The notes: generated by a model not told the origin, from the letters alone. DNA of 43,839 nucleotides from an uncultured SAR86 cluster bacterium (GCA_902556355.1 CACDVW010000008.1:1-43839), one strand, 5' to 3'. Shown: positions 18,253 through 27,673, counted from the first letter of the stretch. A program made the numbers and translations.

Positions 18253-18821
18253 TGCATGCTGATAACTGGGCAAATAAGGCAAAGCAAGAGGGTTACAGAA
18301 CAAGAGCAGTATATAAGCTCGAAGAAATTCTCCAAAAAACAAAATCCCTAAAAAAAAGCCAAAATGTTTTAGATTTAGGCTCGGCTCCAGGCGGGTGGTC
18401 GCATTATATTAAAAAAAAATCACCCAATTCAGAGGTTTATGCGATTGATATATTAGATATGGAAGCAGTTGATGGAGTATATTTTTTTCAAAACAGCATC
18501 GAAGAAATAGATAGCATAGATCACATTAGATCAAAAATGGGTTCATTTGGGCTTGTAATTTCAGATATAGCCCCCAACATTACTGGTATAAATGCTATAG
18601 ATATAGAAAATATATACGAGCTTAATATTCTAACTCTAGATACAGCAGCAAAATATTTAAATAAATCTCATGGCTCATTTATTATGAAGACTTTTCAAAA
18701 TAGTATGTTGAAAAATCTTCGAAAAAAAATGGAATTATCTTTCAAGATAGTCCAAACTTTTAAACCTGCTGCTTCAAAAAAGCAATCAGGAGAAATATTT
18801 TTGTATGGAGCATATAAATAA
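18252..18821 (+). CDS. rlmE: 23S rRNA (uridine2552-2'-O)-methyltransferase RlmE
   Basis: SAM-dependent FtsJ/RrmJ-type enzyme that methylates U2552 in the A loop of the large subunit, a late assembly step. The K-D-K-E catalytic tetrad is intact: Lys22 (RAVYKLEEI), Asp105 (VISDIAPN), Lys146 (SFIMKTFQ) and Glu181 (KKQSGEIFL). The SAM site is [11 protein letters not shown]. At 189 residues it is about 20 shorter than E. coli at the N-terminus, beginning [22 protein letters not shown]. It is coupled on both sides: TGATG with greA and TAATG with ftsH. The rlmE-ftsH pairing is classic. Confidence 0.96.
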   Translation: MHADNWANKAKQEGYRTRAVYKLEEILQKTKSLKKSQNVLDLGSAPGGWSHYIKKKSPNSEVYAIDILDMEAVDGVYFFQNSIEEIDSIDHIRSKMGSFGLVISDIAPNITGINAIDIENIYELNILTLDTAAKYLNKSHGSFIMKTFQNSMLKNLRKKMELSFKIVQTFKPAASKKQSGEIFLYGAYK

Positions 18822-20728
18822 TGAATAGTGTTTTAAGAAATTTAGTTGTTTGGTTCGTTCTAGGGTCATTATTAATTTATGTTTTCAATAACATTGAAAA
18901 TACAGGTGCTAGAGAGCAGATCAGCTATAGTCAATTTAAAGAAGAAGTTCTTTCTGATCGAATTGCCAAAGTAGTCTACAAAGGTGATCAAATGACAATT
19001 ATTGGCGATCGTTTGGATGGTTCTAAGTTTGAAACAACACACCCAATATTTAAAAAAGATGAAGCCGTTGATAATGCAATTGAAGATAATGGTGTAATTG
19101 CTGTATACGAAAAAATTGAACAACCATCAGTCTTATCTCAATTATTAGTTGGTGCATTTCCGATACTATTACTTTTAGGTATTTTCTTCTTTTTTATGAG
19201 ACAAATGCAAGGTGGAATGTCTGGTAAAGGCGGCCCCATGTCTTTCGGCAAGAGTAAAGCTAAATTGATGGAAGGTGGAAAAGTAAAGACGACGTTTAAG
19301 GATGTTGCAGGTTGCGAAGAAGCAAAACAAGATGTTCAAGAATTAGTTGATTTTTTAAGAGATCCTACAAAGTTTCAAAAATTAGGTGGAAAAATTCCTA
19401 GAGGAGTTTTAATGGTAGGCCCTCCGGGTACTGGTAAGACGCTTTTAGCAAGAGCTGTTGCCGGTGAAGCAAAAGTTCCATTTTTTACAATATCAGGATC
19501 TGATTTTGTAGAGATGTTTGTAGGTGTTGGTGCTTCAAGAGTAAGAGATATGTTTGATCAAGCTAAAAAACAATCTCCTTGTATTGTTTTCATTGATGAG
19601 ATAGACGCCGTAGGTAGACATAGAGGTGCTGGTTTAGGTGGTGGTCATGATGAGAGAGAACAAACACTTAACCAATTACTTGTAGAAATGGATGGTTTTG
19701 AAGGCAACGATGGAGTTATTGTTATAGCTGCAACTAATAGACCTGATGTACTAGATCCAGCCTTGTTAAGACCAGGAAGGTTTGATAGACAGGTTGTAGT
19801 AGACCTTCCTGATATCAGAGGAAGGGAAGCAATTCTTAAAGTTCACATGAGAAAAGTACCGCTTGATTCTGATGTTGATCCATTGGTACTGGCTAGAGGC
19901 ACGCCAGGTTTTTCTGGAGCAGACTTAGCTAACTTAATTAATGAAGCAGCATTATTTGCAGCCAGATACTCTGATAAAAAGATAGATCAAACGCACTTAG
20001 ATTTAGCTAAAGATAAAATTATGATGGGTGCAGAAAGAAAATCTATGATTTTAAGTGAAGAGCAAAAAAGAATAACTGCATATCACGAAGCAGGACATGC
20101 AATAGTAGGAAGATTATGCCCAACTCATGATCCTGTATATAAAGTTACAATTATTCCAAGAGGAAGAGCCCTAGGTGTAACAATGTTCTTACCAGAAGAA
20201 GATACTTACATGCAAAGTAAAGAATATTTGTTAGCAAGGATTGCAGCATTATTTGGTGGCAGAATTGCAGAAAGTATTATTAATGGTAATCAAGGCATTA
20301 CGACTGGTGCTTCAAATGATATTGAGGTAGCAACTAATATAGCAACAAACATGGTTACAAAATGGGGCTTTTCTGAAGCCCTTGGTACTATTAAGTTTGG
20401 TGAAGATGAAGGAAGTCCATTCCTTGGAAGAACAGCATCATCACCATCACAACATCGAAGTGAAGAAACTTCAAAATTAATTGATTCAGAGATTAAATCA
20501 ATTATTGATTCATGTTATGAAAGAGCTGAAAATCTTTTGAAGACAAATCTCGACAAATTAAATGTTATGGCTGATGCTTTATTAAAATATGAAACAATCG
20601 ACGAACCTCAGATTGATGACATAATGGCAGGAGCTGAACCTCGAGAGCCAAAAGGTTGGTCAGATGACGATCCAAAGCCTAAATCAAATAAAAAAACATC
20701 GATAAAAGGTGCCGCTGAAGAGTTATAA
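18821..20728 (+). CDS. ftsH: ATP-dependent zinc metalloprotease FtsH
   Basis: Membrane-anchored AAA+ protease that degrades unassembled membrane proteins and short-lived regulators (LpxC in E. coli). There are two N-terminal TM helices (residues about 5-23 and 105-126) flanking a periplasmic domain, then the AAA+ module with Walker A GPPGTGKT at 200-207, Walker [16 protein letters not shown], the second region of homology [20 protein letters not shown], and the zinc site HEAGH at 422-426. Length of 635 residues is typical (E. coli 644). Its TAA stop lies within a TATAAT box ahead of glmM. Confidence 0.98.
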   Translation: MNSVLRNLVVWFVLGSLLIYVFNNIENTGAREQISYSQFKEEVLSDRIAKVVYKGDQMTIIGDRLDGSKFETTHPIFKKDEAVDNAIEDNGVIAVYEKIEQPSVLSQLLVGAFPILLLLGIFFFFMRQMQGGMSGKGGPMSFGKSKAKLMEGGKVKTTFKDVAGCEEAKQDVQELVDFLRDPTKFQKLGGKIPRGVLMVGPPGTGKTLLARAVAGEAKVPFFTISGSDFVEMFVGVGASRVRDMFDQAKKQSPCIVFIDEIDAVGRHRGAGLGGGHDEREQTLNQLLVEMDGFEGNDGVIVIAATNRPDVLDPALLRPGRFDRQVVVDLPDIRGREAILKVHMRKVPLDSDVDPLVLARGTPGFSGADLANLINEAALFAARYSDKKIDQTHLDLAKDKIMMGAERKSMILSEEQKRITAYHEAGHAIVGRLCPTHDPVYKVTIIPRGRALGVTMFLPEEDTYMQSKEYLLARIAALFGGRIAESIINGNQGITTGASNDIEVATNIATNMVTKWGFSEALGTIKFGEDEGSPFLGRTASSPSQHRSEETSKLIDSEIKSIIDSCYERAENLLKTNLDKLNVMADALLKYETIDEPQIDDIMAGAEPREPKGWSDDDPKPKSNKKTSIKGAAEEL

Positions 20729-20729
20729 T
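20724..20729 (+). promoter_or_regulatory. Possible -10 box overlapping the ftsH stop, before glmM
   Basis: TATAAT at 20724-20729 lies eight bases before the glmM ATG and includes the ftsH stop codon. If used, the glmM transcript would be leaderless or nearly so; there is no Shine-Dalgarno in the nine-base gap. A Leu codon TTA followed by TAA T makes this hexamer by chance easily, so support is weaker than for dapD and greA. Confidence 0.3.
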
Positions 20730-20737
20730 CTTTAGTT

Positions 20738-22060
20738 ATGAATTTAAAATTTGGTACTGATGGTATTCGAGGACCTGTAGAAACTCATATCACACCAGAA
20801 GCTTGTCTTAAAATAGGGCATGCCACTGGTTTGGTTATGAAAGAGCAGGGCTGGGATACTGTAATGATTGGAAAAGATACTCGCGTATCAGGTTACATGC
20901 TTGAATCTGCATTACAGGCTGGTTTCATTGCTGCTGGAGTTAATGTTAGCCTATGCGGTCCATTACCAACACCCGGAGTGGCATATCTTACAAAGTCATT
21001 AAGAAGAAAATTCGGAGTGGTAATTAGTGCGTCTCATAATGATTTTTTAGATAATGGAATTAAGATATTTGATGCTGATGGTGAAAAGTTATCTAGGGAT
21101 TTAGAAAAAAAAATAGAAAAGCTATTAGAATCTGATCTTAATCCAGTAAAAACTGAAGAATTAGGAAAAGCTAGACGTTTTGATGAGTCGGGAGCACGAT
21201 ACATAGAGTTTTGTAAATCAACAGTACCACAAGACATCTCGTTTGCATCTTTACGAATTGTTTTAGATTGTGCAAATGGTGCTTGTTATAAAACAAGCCC
21301 TGACGTCTTCAAAGAACTTGGAGCAGAAGTAATTTTAGTTGGTGTTGATCCTGATGGTTACAATATAAATGCTGATTGTGGATCTACGCACCCAGAACTG
21401 GTTCAAAATGAAGTGATTAAGCATCGAGCTGATTTTGGTATATCTCTTGATGGAGATGGTGATAGAGTAATTATTATCGATCGTAATGGAAATATATTAG
21501 ATGGTGACGATCTTTTATATATATTAGCTTTTGCAAACCCTAATAGAATTGGACCATGGTCAGGTGTAGTTGGCACACACATGAGTAATCTTGGTTTTGA
21601 AGATGGTATTACGAAGCTTGGGTATAAATTTATTCGCGCTGATGTTGGTGATAAATATGTTAGCAACATGCTAACTAAAAAAGGTTGGATGTTGGGAGGT
21701 GAAACCTCAGGACATATAATATGTAAAGACTTAGTTAGCACCGGCGATGGGACCATTGCAGCCTTAAAAGTAATTTCTTCCTTGCTTCTTCTTGAAAAAG
21801 ACCCTTCAGAGGTGTTGTCAAATTATACAAAGATGCCTCAAGTAAATAATGCAGTTAAAGTTGCAAATAAAGACATAGTCAATGATAAGGACTTGTTAAA
21901 TCTTATAAAAAAAATTGAATCTGATATTACTGTAGGAAGAGTTTTAGTAAGAGCTTCTGGAACAGAGAGTAAAATAAGAGTAATGATAGAGGCACCTGAA
22001 GAAAAAGTTGCAAAAAAATATGTCAAAGATATAAGCGACTTAATAAAATCAAAATCATAA
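20738..22060 (+). CDS. glmM: Phosphoglucosamine mutase
   Basis: Interconverts glucosamine-6-phosphate and glucosamine-1-phosphate on the way to UDP-GlcNAc for peptidoglycan and LPS. The start MNLKFGTDGIRGPVE is the family signature. The phosphoserine loop is VVISASHNDFLDNGIKIF with Ser99 as the phosphorylated residue, the magnesium loop is LDGDGDRVI, the sugar-binding motif is GGETSGHIIC, and the phosphate-binding loop is VRASGTESKIRVM. Length of 440 residues is typical. In E. coli and Pseudomonas folP separates ftsH and glmM; here glmM follows ftsH by nine bases and folP is absent from the window. Confidence 0.97.
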   Translation: MNLKFGTDGIRGPVETHITPEACLKIGHATGLVMKEQGWDTVMIGKDTRVSGYMLESALQAGFIAAGVNVSLCGPLPTPGVAYLTKSLRRKFGVVISASHNDFLDNGIKIFDADGEKLSRDLEKKIEKLLESDLNPVKTEELGKARRFDESGARYIEFCKSTVPQDISFASLRIVLDCANGACYKTSPDVFKELGAEVILVGVDPDGYNINADCGSTHPELVQNEVIKHRADFGISLDGDGDRVIIIDRNGNILDGDDLLYILAFANPNRIGPWSGVVGTHMSNLGFEDGITKLGYKFIRADVGDKYVSNMLTKKGWMLGGETSGHIICKDLVSTGDGTIAALKVISSLLLLEKDPSEVLSNYTKMPQVNNAVKVANKDIVNDKDLLNLIKKIESDITVGRVLVRASGTESKIRVMIEAPEEKVAKKYVKDISDLIKSKS

Positions 22061-22062
22061 TT

Positions 22063-22806
22063 GTGATAATTGCTAACTGGAAAGCCAACGGAGATATTAA
22101 ATCAAATAAGGCTTGGTGCAATCAACTTATTGTAAGAATGTCTAATAGAGGACTGAAATCTATTGGAATAGCCCCATCATTTATACATTTTAATCAGATA
22201 AAGAATGCGTTTATAAATAATGATATTAAAGTAGGTTTTCAAGATATTGATATTGATGGCGGGGCTAGAACTGGATCAATTTCACCATCAATGGCGGTAG
22301 ATAGTGACTGTTCTTTTTGTTTAATTGGTCATTCAGAAAGAAGAGAAATATTTAATGAAGACAATAATATTATTTCTAAAAAATATAAGATGTTAGTTAA
22401 AAGCCATATAAAACCAGTTCTATGTATTGGAGAAAGCTTTGAAGAGTTTAAAGCTGGCAAAACAGAACAAAAATTACAAACTCAAATTCAAGAATGTATT
22501 CAAGGAAATATTTCATCAGAAAATTTAACTATTGCATATGAGCCAATATGGGCAATAGGTTCAGGAAACACACCAAAACCAAAAGATGTAAATACAATTC
22601 ACGAATTTATTAAAGATGTTGTACAATCCGCATCTGAAAATAATTTGAGGCCACAAGTTTTATATGGTGGAAGTGTTAATAAATCAAATGCAGCAGATTT
22701 TTTTGTTGAAAAAAATATAGACGGTGCATTGATTGGGGGCGCTTCATTAGACGCAGATATATTTTCAGATATTATAGAAATTTATAGTAGGCATAAAGAA
22801 AAATGA
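22063..22806 (+). CDS. tpiA: Triose-phosphate isomerase
   Basis: Glycolytic and gluconeogenic isomerase of dihydroxyacetone phosphate and glyceraldehyde-3-phosphate. Catalytic residues are visible: Asn5 and Lys7 (MIIANWKANG), the electrophile His90 (LIGHSERREIF) and base Glu160 (AYEPIWAIGSG), plus the phosphate-binding YGGSVN at 201-206. Length of 247 residues is slightly under E. coli (255). The start is GTG two bases after the glmM stop, forced by the fit of NWK at the N-terminus. The last four bases overlap secG as ATGA. Order glmM-tpiA-secG is that of Pseudomonas. Confidence 0.97.
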   Translation: MIIANWKANGDIKSNKAWCNQLIVRMSNRGLKSIGIAPSFIHFNQIKNAFINNDIKVGFQDIDIDGGARTGSISPSMAVDSDCSFCLIGHSERREIFNEDNNIISKKYKMLVKSHIKPVLCIGESFEEFKAGKTEQKLQTQIQECIQGNISSENLTIAYEPIWAIGSGNTPKPKDVNTIHEFIKDVVQSASENNLRPQVLYGGSVNKSNAADFFVEKNIDGALIGGASLDADIFSDIIEIYSRHKEK

Positions 22807-23114
22807 TAGTTTTAATAAAAATAGTTTGTATAGTTTTGGCTGTTGCAATAATCGCATTAGTACTTTTACAACAAGGTAAGGGCTCTGATTTAGGTTCAGC
22901 ATTTGGTGGGGGTTCATCTAATTCAATGTTCGGAGCATTGGGACCTTCAGATTTTTTAGGAAAACTAACATATTCTTTAGTGGCTTTATGGTTAGTTTTA
23001 ACATTAACTTTGGCATATTTATATAAAACTGAAAATACTAAAGAAATGTTTGAAACACCTCTTATTGAAGAGGTTATGGAAGAAATTCCAACAGATGAAA
23101 TTCCAACTGAATAA
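22803..23114 (+). CDS. secG: Preprotein translocase subunit SecG
   Basis: Small inner-membrane partner of SecYE that assists SecA-driven export. Two TM helices (residues about 3-20 and 55-75) flank the conserved cytoplasmic segment LLQQGKGSDLGSAFGGGSSNSMFG. The tail after the second helix is acidic with a near repeat, EEIPTDEIPTE. Length of 103 residues is typical (E. coli 110). It is coupled to tpiA and ends 13 bases before the 3' end of an oppositely oriented tRNA-Leu gene, with no terminator between. Confidence 0.96.
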   Translation: MIVLIKIVCIVLAVAIIALVLLQQGKGSDLGSAFGGGSSNSMFGALGPSDFLGKLTYSLVALWLVLTLTLAYLYKTENTKEMFETPLIEEVMEEIPTDEIPTE

Positions 23115-23127
23115 ATAAACAATACAA

Positions 23128-23214
23128 TGGTGCCGAAAGCGGGACTTGAACCCGCACGAGCTTTCGCTCACTAGCCCCTCAAGCTAGCGTGTCTACCAAT
23201 TCCACCACTTCGGC
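23128..23214 (-). tRNA. tRNA-Leu (anticodon GAG)
   Basis: On the minus strand an 87-base cloverleaf with a long variable arm begins GCCGAAG and ends in an encoded CCA. The anticodon arm is CTAGC TTGAGGG GCTAG, so the anticodon is GAG, reading CUC and CUU. The variable arm stem is GAGC/GCTC around GAAA, and the T arm is GCGGG TTCAAGT CCCGC. The acceptor pairs fully apart from a G7-U66 wobble. The sequence closely matches E. coli leuU, which also lies downstream of secG, but there it reads in the same direction as secG; here it is inverted. Confidence 0.97.
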
Positions 23215-23226
23215 AAAAGATTGCGA

Positions 23227-23232
23227 ATTATA
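23227..23232 (-). promoter_or_regulatory. -10 box of the tRNA-Leu promoter
   Basis: On the minus strand a perfect TATAAT lies 12 bases before the tRNA 5' end, placing the start of transcription about six bases ahead of the mature tRNA and leaving a short leader for RNase P. The -35 position at 16-18 bases is AT-rich and has no TTGACA match. Confidence 0.5.
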
Positions 23233-23237
23233 ACAAG

Positions 23238-23265
23238 ATATTATTTTAAATATTAAAAATAATAT
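23238..23265. repeat. AT-rich inverted repeat between divergent tRNA promoters
   Basis: Arms ATATTATTTT (23238-23247) and AAAATAATAT (23256-23265) are a perfect 10-base inverted repeat around an 8-base centre. It lies upstream of the -10 of tRNA-Leu on one side and just upstream of the -35 of tRNA-fMet on the other. It could be a binding site or simply UP-element-like AT-rich DNA; nothing decides. Confidence 0.4.
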
Positions 23266-23267
23266 AC

Positions 23268-23296
23268 TTGACCAAACATACTAAACTTCATAAACT
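23268..23296 (+). promoter_or_regulatory. Promoter of tRNA-fMet (rimP-nusA-infB operon)
   Basis: TTGACC (23268-23273) and TAAACT (23291-23296) are separated by 17 bases and followed by a G+C-richer discriminator (cactcgctgcg), the arrangement of stable-RNA promoters that respond to ppGpp. Transcription would begin near 23303, nine bases before the tRNA. Confidence 0.6.
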
Positions 23297-23311
23297 TCAC
23301 ACTCGCTGCGT

Positions 23312-23388
<77 letters not shown>

Positions 23389-23408
23389 CAGTTACATATA
23401 TTTTTTGT

Positions 23409-23428
23409 GGGGCATATGCCCCTTTTTT
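23409..23428 (+). terminator. Intrinsic terminator between tRNA-fMet and rimP
   Basis: GGGGC ATAT GCCCC (23409-23422) followed directly by six T (23423-23428) is a textbook rho-independent terminator for the tRNA-fMet transcript. It lies 15 bases before the rimP ATG. Since no other promoter for rimP is visible downstream of it, part of the transcription must read through, so it may act as an attenuator that sets the tRNA to mRNA ratio. Confidence 0.8.
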
Positions 23429-23442
23429 GTACATAAAAAAAG

Positions 23443-23922
23443 ATGAAAGATGAGATTGAAAAAATTGTAGTACCAGTTATTGAAAGACATGATTGTTTTT
23501 TGTGGGGACTTGAAATTTTAAGAGGTAGAAAAAGACCTACTTTAAGAATTTATATTGAGTCTGATCAAGGTGCAAATATTGATGATTGTGAAAATATTTC
23601 TAAAGATCTTAATTATGAAATAGATTTAGATTCATCCTTTGGTGATGATTATGTTTTAGAAGTATCAACACCTGGAATTAGTAGAAGATTTTTTAAACAG
23701 AGTCAGCTTGAGACATATATTGGCGAAGAATTAAAAGTTAAATTAAGAGAGCCTCTTGAGGGAATAAAGAACATTGAAGGGACTTTAGTTGATTGTAATA
23801 AAGAATATTTTCTTATAGAGTCACTAAACTTAGAGTATAAGTTAAATTTTAATGATATTGATTTTTGTATGTTAGAACCAAATTTTGATAAATTAATGAA
23901 GGAAGAAAATTATGCAAAGTAA
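23443..23922 (+). CDS. rimP: Ribosome maturation factor RimP
   Basis: Needed for assembly of the 30S subunit. N-terminal domain carries WGLEILRGRKRPTLRIYIES and the conserved IDDCENISKDL; then DDYVLEVSTPGISRRFF, the strongest family signature, leads into the C-terminal Sm-like beta domain. Length of 159 residues is typical. The start has no Shine-Dalgarno and follows an A-rich stretch (ATAAAAAAAG). The end overlaps nusA by 11 bases. First protein gene of the classic rimP-nusA-infB operon. Confidence 0.95.
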   Translation: MKDEIEKIVVPVIERHDCFLWGLEILRGRKRPTLRIYIESDQGANIDDCENISKDLNYEIDLDSSFGDDYVLEVSTPGISRRFFKQSQLETYIGEELKVKLREPLEGIKNIEGTLVDCNKEYFLIESLNLEYKLNFNDIDFCMLEPNFDKLMKEENYAK

Positions 23923-25372
23923 TGAAATTTTAGCAGTGGTTGATTCGGTTTCAACTGAGAAAGGGTTGGAGAAGGATGTAATTTTTACAGCTATTGAAAT
24001 AGCTATTGCATCTGCATCACAAAGACATTTCCACGAAGATGCTGATTTATTTGTCAAAATCGATAGAACCACAGGAGAATATTCAACACATAGGAATTGG
24101 ATTGTTTTTGATGAGAACAATGAAGAATTCCACCCAGAAACACACATCTCAGGTAGTGACTCTAATCTTGCATTGAATGAAATTTATACAAAAGAGCAAG
24201 ATAACATACCTTTTGGAAGAATAGAGACTCAGGCCGCAAGACAAGTAATGTTGCAGAAAGTAAGAGAGGCTGAAAGAGAAAAAGTTGTAGCTCAGTTTAA
24301 AAGTCAAAATAATCAATTGGTTAATGGTACTGTTAAAAGAGTAACAAGAGATAATATTATTGTAGACATTGCATACGATGCTGAGGCTATTTTACCAAGA
24401 GATAGACTAATGCCTGGAGAGATATATAAAATTAATGACAGAATTAGAGCAATTCTTCAGATTCAAGAAGTTGAGGGCAGAGGCCCTCAATTAATGTTAA
24501 ATAGATCTTGCCCAGAAATGGTAACTGAGCTTTTTAGCATTGAAGTGCCAGAGATTAATGAGGATGTTATTGAAATTAGAGGCGTTGCAAGAGATGCTGG
24601 ATCAAGATCTAAGATAGCAGTTAAAACAAATGATGGAAGAATAGATCCGGTTGGAGCATGTGTAGGTATGAGAGGTTCTAGAGTTCAGGCTGTTTCTGCT
24701 GAGCTAGGCAACGAAAGAATAGATATAATTATATATGACGACAATCCAGCTCAGCTAGTTATTAATGCTCTTGTTCCTGCAAAAGTTGAATCTATTGTTA
24801 TGGATGAAGACTCAAGATCTATGGATATTGCCGTAAATCAAGAAAATCTTGCATTGGCAATTGGTTCTAGAGGTCAAAATATTAGACTTGCATCCAAGTT
24901 GGTGGGATGGGACTTAAATATTATAAGTAGTGAAGAAGCAGAAGCTAAAGTTAAAGTTGATGAGACTGAGTTTTTAGCTAGCCTTATTAGTAGTCTTGAG
25001 ATATCTGAAGAAATCGCCGAAAAAATAGCATCTACAGGTTTATCAAGTTTTGACGATATAGCATATGCTGAAGATGAGATATTTAAATCATTCATTGAGG
25101 ACGAAGAAGAGATTGCAAGGGTAAAAAGTGCTGCCGAAGATGCAGCCTTGCTTGAGGCTATGGGAGCAATCACTGAAGAAGAAGATAATGTCGAATCACT
25201 TACAGATTTAAATTTAAGTGATGAAGATATTCAAAAGTTATCTAATAAGGGTATTAAAAATAAAGATGATCTAGCAGAATTAGCTGTTGATGAATTACAA
25301 GAAATTATTGAAATTTCCTCCGATGATGCATCAAAAATGATAATGAAAGCAAGAGAACACTGGTTTAATTAA
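23912..25372 (+). CDS. nusA: Transcription termination/antitermination factor NusA
   Basis: RNA-polymerase-associated factor for pausing, termination and rRNA antitermination. Domains in order: N-terminal polymerase-binding domain (MQSNEILAVVDSVSTEKGL), S1 domain (LVNGTVKRVTRDNIIVDI), KH1 (DAGSRSKIAVKT through VGACVGMRGSRVQAVSAELG), KH2 (LAIGSRGQNIRLASKLVGWDLNI), and two acidic helix-hairpin-helix repeats at the C-terminus as in gammaproteobacterial NusA. Length of 486 residues compares with 495 in E. coli. GGAAG lies before the ATG inside the end of rimP. Confidence 0.97.
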   Translation: MQSNEILAVVDSVSTEKGLEKDVIFTAIEIAIASASQRHFHEDADLFVKIDRTTGEYSTHRNWIVFDENNEEFHPETHISGSDSNLALNEIYTKEQDNIPFGRIETQAARQVMLQKVREAEREKVVAQFKSQNNQLVNGTVKRVTRDNIIVDIAYDAEAILPRDRLMPGEIYKINDRIRAILQIQEVEGRGPQLMLNRSCPEMVTELFSIEVPEINEDVIEIRGVARDAGSRSKIAVKTNDGRIDPVGACVGMRGSRVQAVSAELGNERIDIIIYDDNPAQLVINALVPAKVESIVMDEDSRSMDIAVNQENLALAIGSRGQNIRLASKLVGWDLNIISSEEAEAKVKVDETEFLASLISSLEISEEIAEKIASTGLSSFDDIAYAEDEIFKSFIEDEEEIARVKSAAEDAALLEAMGAITEEEDNVESLTDLNLSDEDIQKLSNKGIKNKDDLAELAVDELQEIIEISSDDASKMIMKAREHWFN

Positions 25373-25388
25373 TTAAGAGGAAAATATT

Positions 25389-27662
25389 TTGGCTTTAACT
25401 GTTAAAGATTTCGCAAAAACACTAAAGATTAGTGATACTGCTTTGCTAGAACGTATGCAGAATGCTGGACTAAGTCATTCTAAAAACACAGACGAGGTTA
25501 CAGCTGCAGATAAACAAGCTCTTTTAAAATCTTTAAAAAGTGCAAAAGCAACTCCATCTAAATCGATAACTTCAGGGTCTGGAGTTACAGTTACTTCTAA
25601 AGGAAAGTCCTCTAAAGATACAGAAACAGTAAAAAGTTATTCAGATAATATAGAAGCAAAAAGAGCAGCAGCCTCTGAACAACTAAAAGAGCAACAAAAG
25701 AAAAGAGAAGAGCAGTTAAAAGAAGCCGCAAGACTAAAACAAGAAGAAGTCAAAAAAAGAGAGAAATTTAAAAAAGTTGATAAAGATAAACCGGCTATCA
25801 AAGTAGATGTTAAGGATCAGTTATCAAGCGCTGTTAATGCATATAAAAGAAGAGAGACTGCTTTTTCTCCGGAATCAGAGCATAAGTTTGAAGCACCTAC
25901 TGAGTTCATAAAAAAAGATATAGAAGTTCCATCGTCGATTCAAGTTGGCGAATTAGCTAAATTAATGGCTGTCAAAGGAAATGTAGTTGTAAAGAATCTC
26001 ATGGGGCTCGGGGTAGTTGCAACTATAAATGATGTTATTGACCAAGAGACAGCAATATTAGTGGTAGAAGAAATTGGCCATAATGGAATAGCATTAAAAG
26101 AAGAAAATTTTGAAGAAGATTTAGCTAACTTAATTAACTATTCGGATGAAGCAAAACCTAGGTCACCGGTAATTACAGTTATGGGGCATGTTGATCATGG
26201 TAAAACAACACTTCTTGATTTTATTAGAAAAACAAAAGTCGTAGACGGTGAGGCTGGAGGTATTACACAACATATTGGAGCTTATGAAGTTGAAACACCT
26301 AAAGGTAAAATAACTTTTATAGATACTCCTGGTCATGCTGCTTTTTCATCCATGAGAGCCAGGGGTGCCAATACAACTGACATTGTCATTTTAGTCGTAG
26401 CTGCAAATGATGGCATTAAGCCCCAAACAGAAGAAGCAATTAATCATGCTAAAGCAGCCGGCGTGTCAATTGTTGTTGCAATAAATAAGATTGATTTAGA
26501 TGGAGCGGATATTGATAAAGTAAAAGGAGATTTAGCAGCTAAGGACTTGACTCCAGAAGACTGGGGAGGAACTACACAAATGGTTCCAGTGTCAGCTTTA
26601 AAAGGCACTGGGGTTGATAAATTATTAGAATGTGTTTCTCTTGAAGCAGAATTACTTGAATTAAAAGCTCATCACAAAGGTCCTGCTCAGGGTGTAGTTA
26701 TTGAATCTGAGTTAGATAAATTTAGAGGCTCAGTCGCAACTTTTTTAATTCAAAATGGAACATTAAAAGTTGGTGATTTAGTTGCCTCTGGAAATTCAAT
26801 TGGCAAGATTAAAAGTATTGTAAACAGTGATGGGTCAAAGATTAAATCAGCTGGCCCATCTGCTGCTGTTGAAGTGTTAGGTTTAAATAATGTACCAAAT
26901 GCAGGAGATCCTTTTCAGGTAGTTGAAAATGAAAAACAAGCAAGAGAAATTGCTGAGTACAGAATCAATCAAGAAAAGGAAAGAAAGCTTTTAAAACAAA
27001 AAGATGACACCGCTGGTGATTTATTTGAATCGCTTGGACAAGAATCTAAAAAAGTACTTAATATCATAGTTAAAACTGATGTTGGTGGAACATGTGAAGC
27101 AATTTCAGCTGCACTAAATGATTTAAGTAATGATTTAGCAAAAGTTAAGATTGTATCCAGTGGTGTTGGTGGAATATCAGAGTCAGATGCAAACTTAGCA
27201 TTGGCTGTAGATGCAATTATTTTAGGTTTTAATGTGAGATCAGATAATTCTGCAAAGAAGATTATAGAAGATGAATCTATACCTTTAAGCTATCACAGCA
27301 TTATTTATGAATTATTAGATGATGTGAAGGCAAGAATGAGTGGGCTTCTTGACCCAATTATTAAAGAAGAGATAGTAGGAACAGCAGAGGTATTAGAAGT
27401 ATTCAATTCTCCTAAATTTGGACAAATAGCTGGTTGTACAGTTATCGAAGGAAATGTTTTGCGAAACAAACCAGTAAGAGTTCTTAGAGACGAGATAGTC
27501 ATCTTTGAGGGTGAATTAGATTCTCTAAGAAGGTTTAAAGAAGATGTAAACGAAGTTAAAAATGGAACCGAATGCGGTATAGGCATCAAAAACTATAAAG
27601 ATATTAAACCTGGCGATAAGATAGAGGTTTATGATCGCAAAGAAGAAGCACAATCAATGTAA
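25389..27662 (+). CDS. infB: Translation initiation factor IF-2
   Basis: GTPase that brings fMet-tRNA to the 30S P site and promotes subunit joining. An N-terminal IF2_N domain (MALTVKDFAKTLKISDTALL) is followed by a charged, Lys/Glu-rich linker, then a second IF2_N-like segment (SSIQVGELAKLMAVKG) and the G domain: GHVDHGKTT (G1), DTPGHAAFSSMRARGA (G3), NKID (G4), SAL (G5), followed by domains II-IV. At 757 residues the N-terminal linker is compact (E. coli 890). The start is TTG, supported by AAGAGGA eight bases upstream and by the next in-frame Met lying inside the N-terminal domain. Confidence 0.97.
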   Translation: MALTVKDFAKTLKISDTALLERMQNAGLSHSKNTDEVTAADKQALLKSLKSAKATPSKSITSGSGVTVTSKGKSSKDTETVKSYSDNIEAKRAAASEQLKEQQKKREEQLKEAARLKQEEVKKREKFKKVDKDKPAIKVDVKDQLSSAVNAYKRRETAFSPESEHKFEAPTEFIKKDIEVPSSIQVGELAKLMAVKGNVVVKNLMGLGVVATINDVIDQETAILVVEEIGHNGIALKEENFEEDLANLINYSDEAKPRSPVITVMGHVDHGKTTLLDFIRKTKVVDGEAGGITQHIGAYEVETPKGKITFIDTPGHAAFSSMRARGANTTDIVILVVAANDGIKPQTEEAINHAKAAGVSIVVAINKIDLDGADIDKVKGDLAAKDLTPEDWGGTTQMVPVSALKGTGVDKLLECVSLEAELLELKAHHKGPAQGVVIESELDKFRGSVATFLIQNGTLKVGDLVASGNSIGKIKSIVNSDGSKIKSAGPSAAVEVLGLNNVPNAGDPFQVVENEKQAREIAEYRINQEKERKLLKQKDDTAGDLFESLGQESKKVLNIIVKTDVGGTCEAISAALNDLSNDLAKVKIVSSGVGGISESDANLALAVDAIILGFNVRSDNSAKKIIEDESIPLSYHSIIYELLDDVKARMSGLLDPIIKEEIVGTAEVLEVFNSPKFGQIAGCTVIEGNVLRNKPVRVLRDEIVIFEGELDSLRRFKEDVNEVKNGTECGIGIKNYKDIKPGDKIEVYDRKEEAQSM

Positions 27663-27673
27663 TTGAAGTTTTA

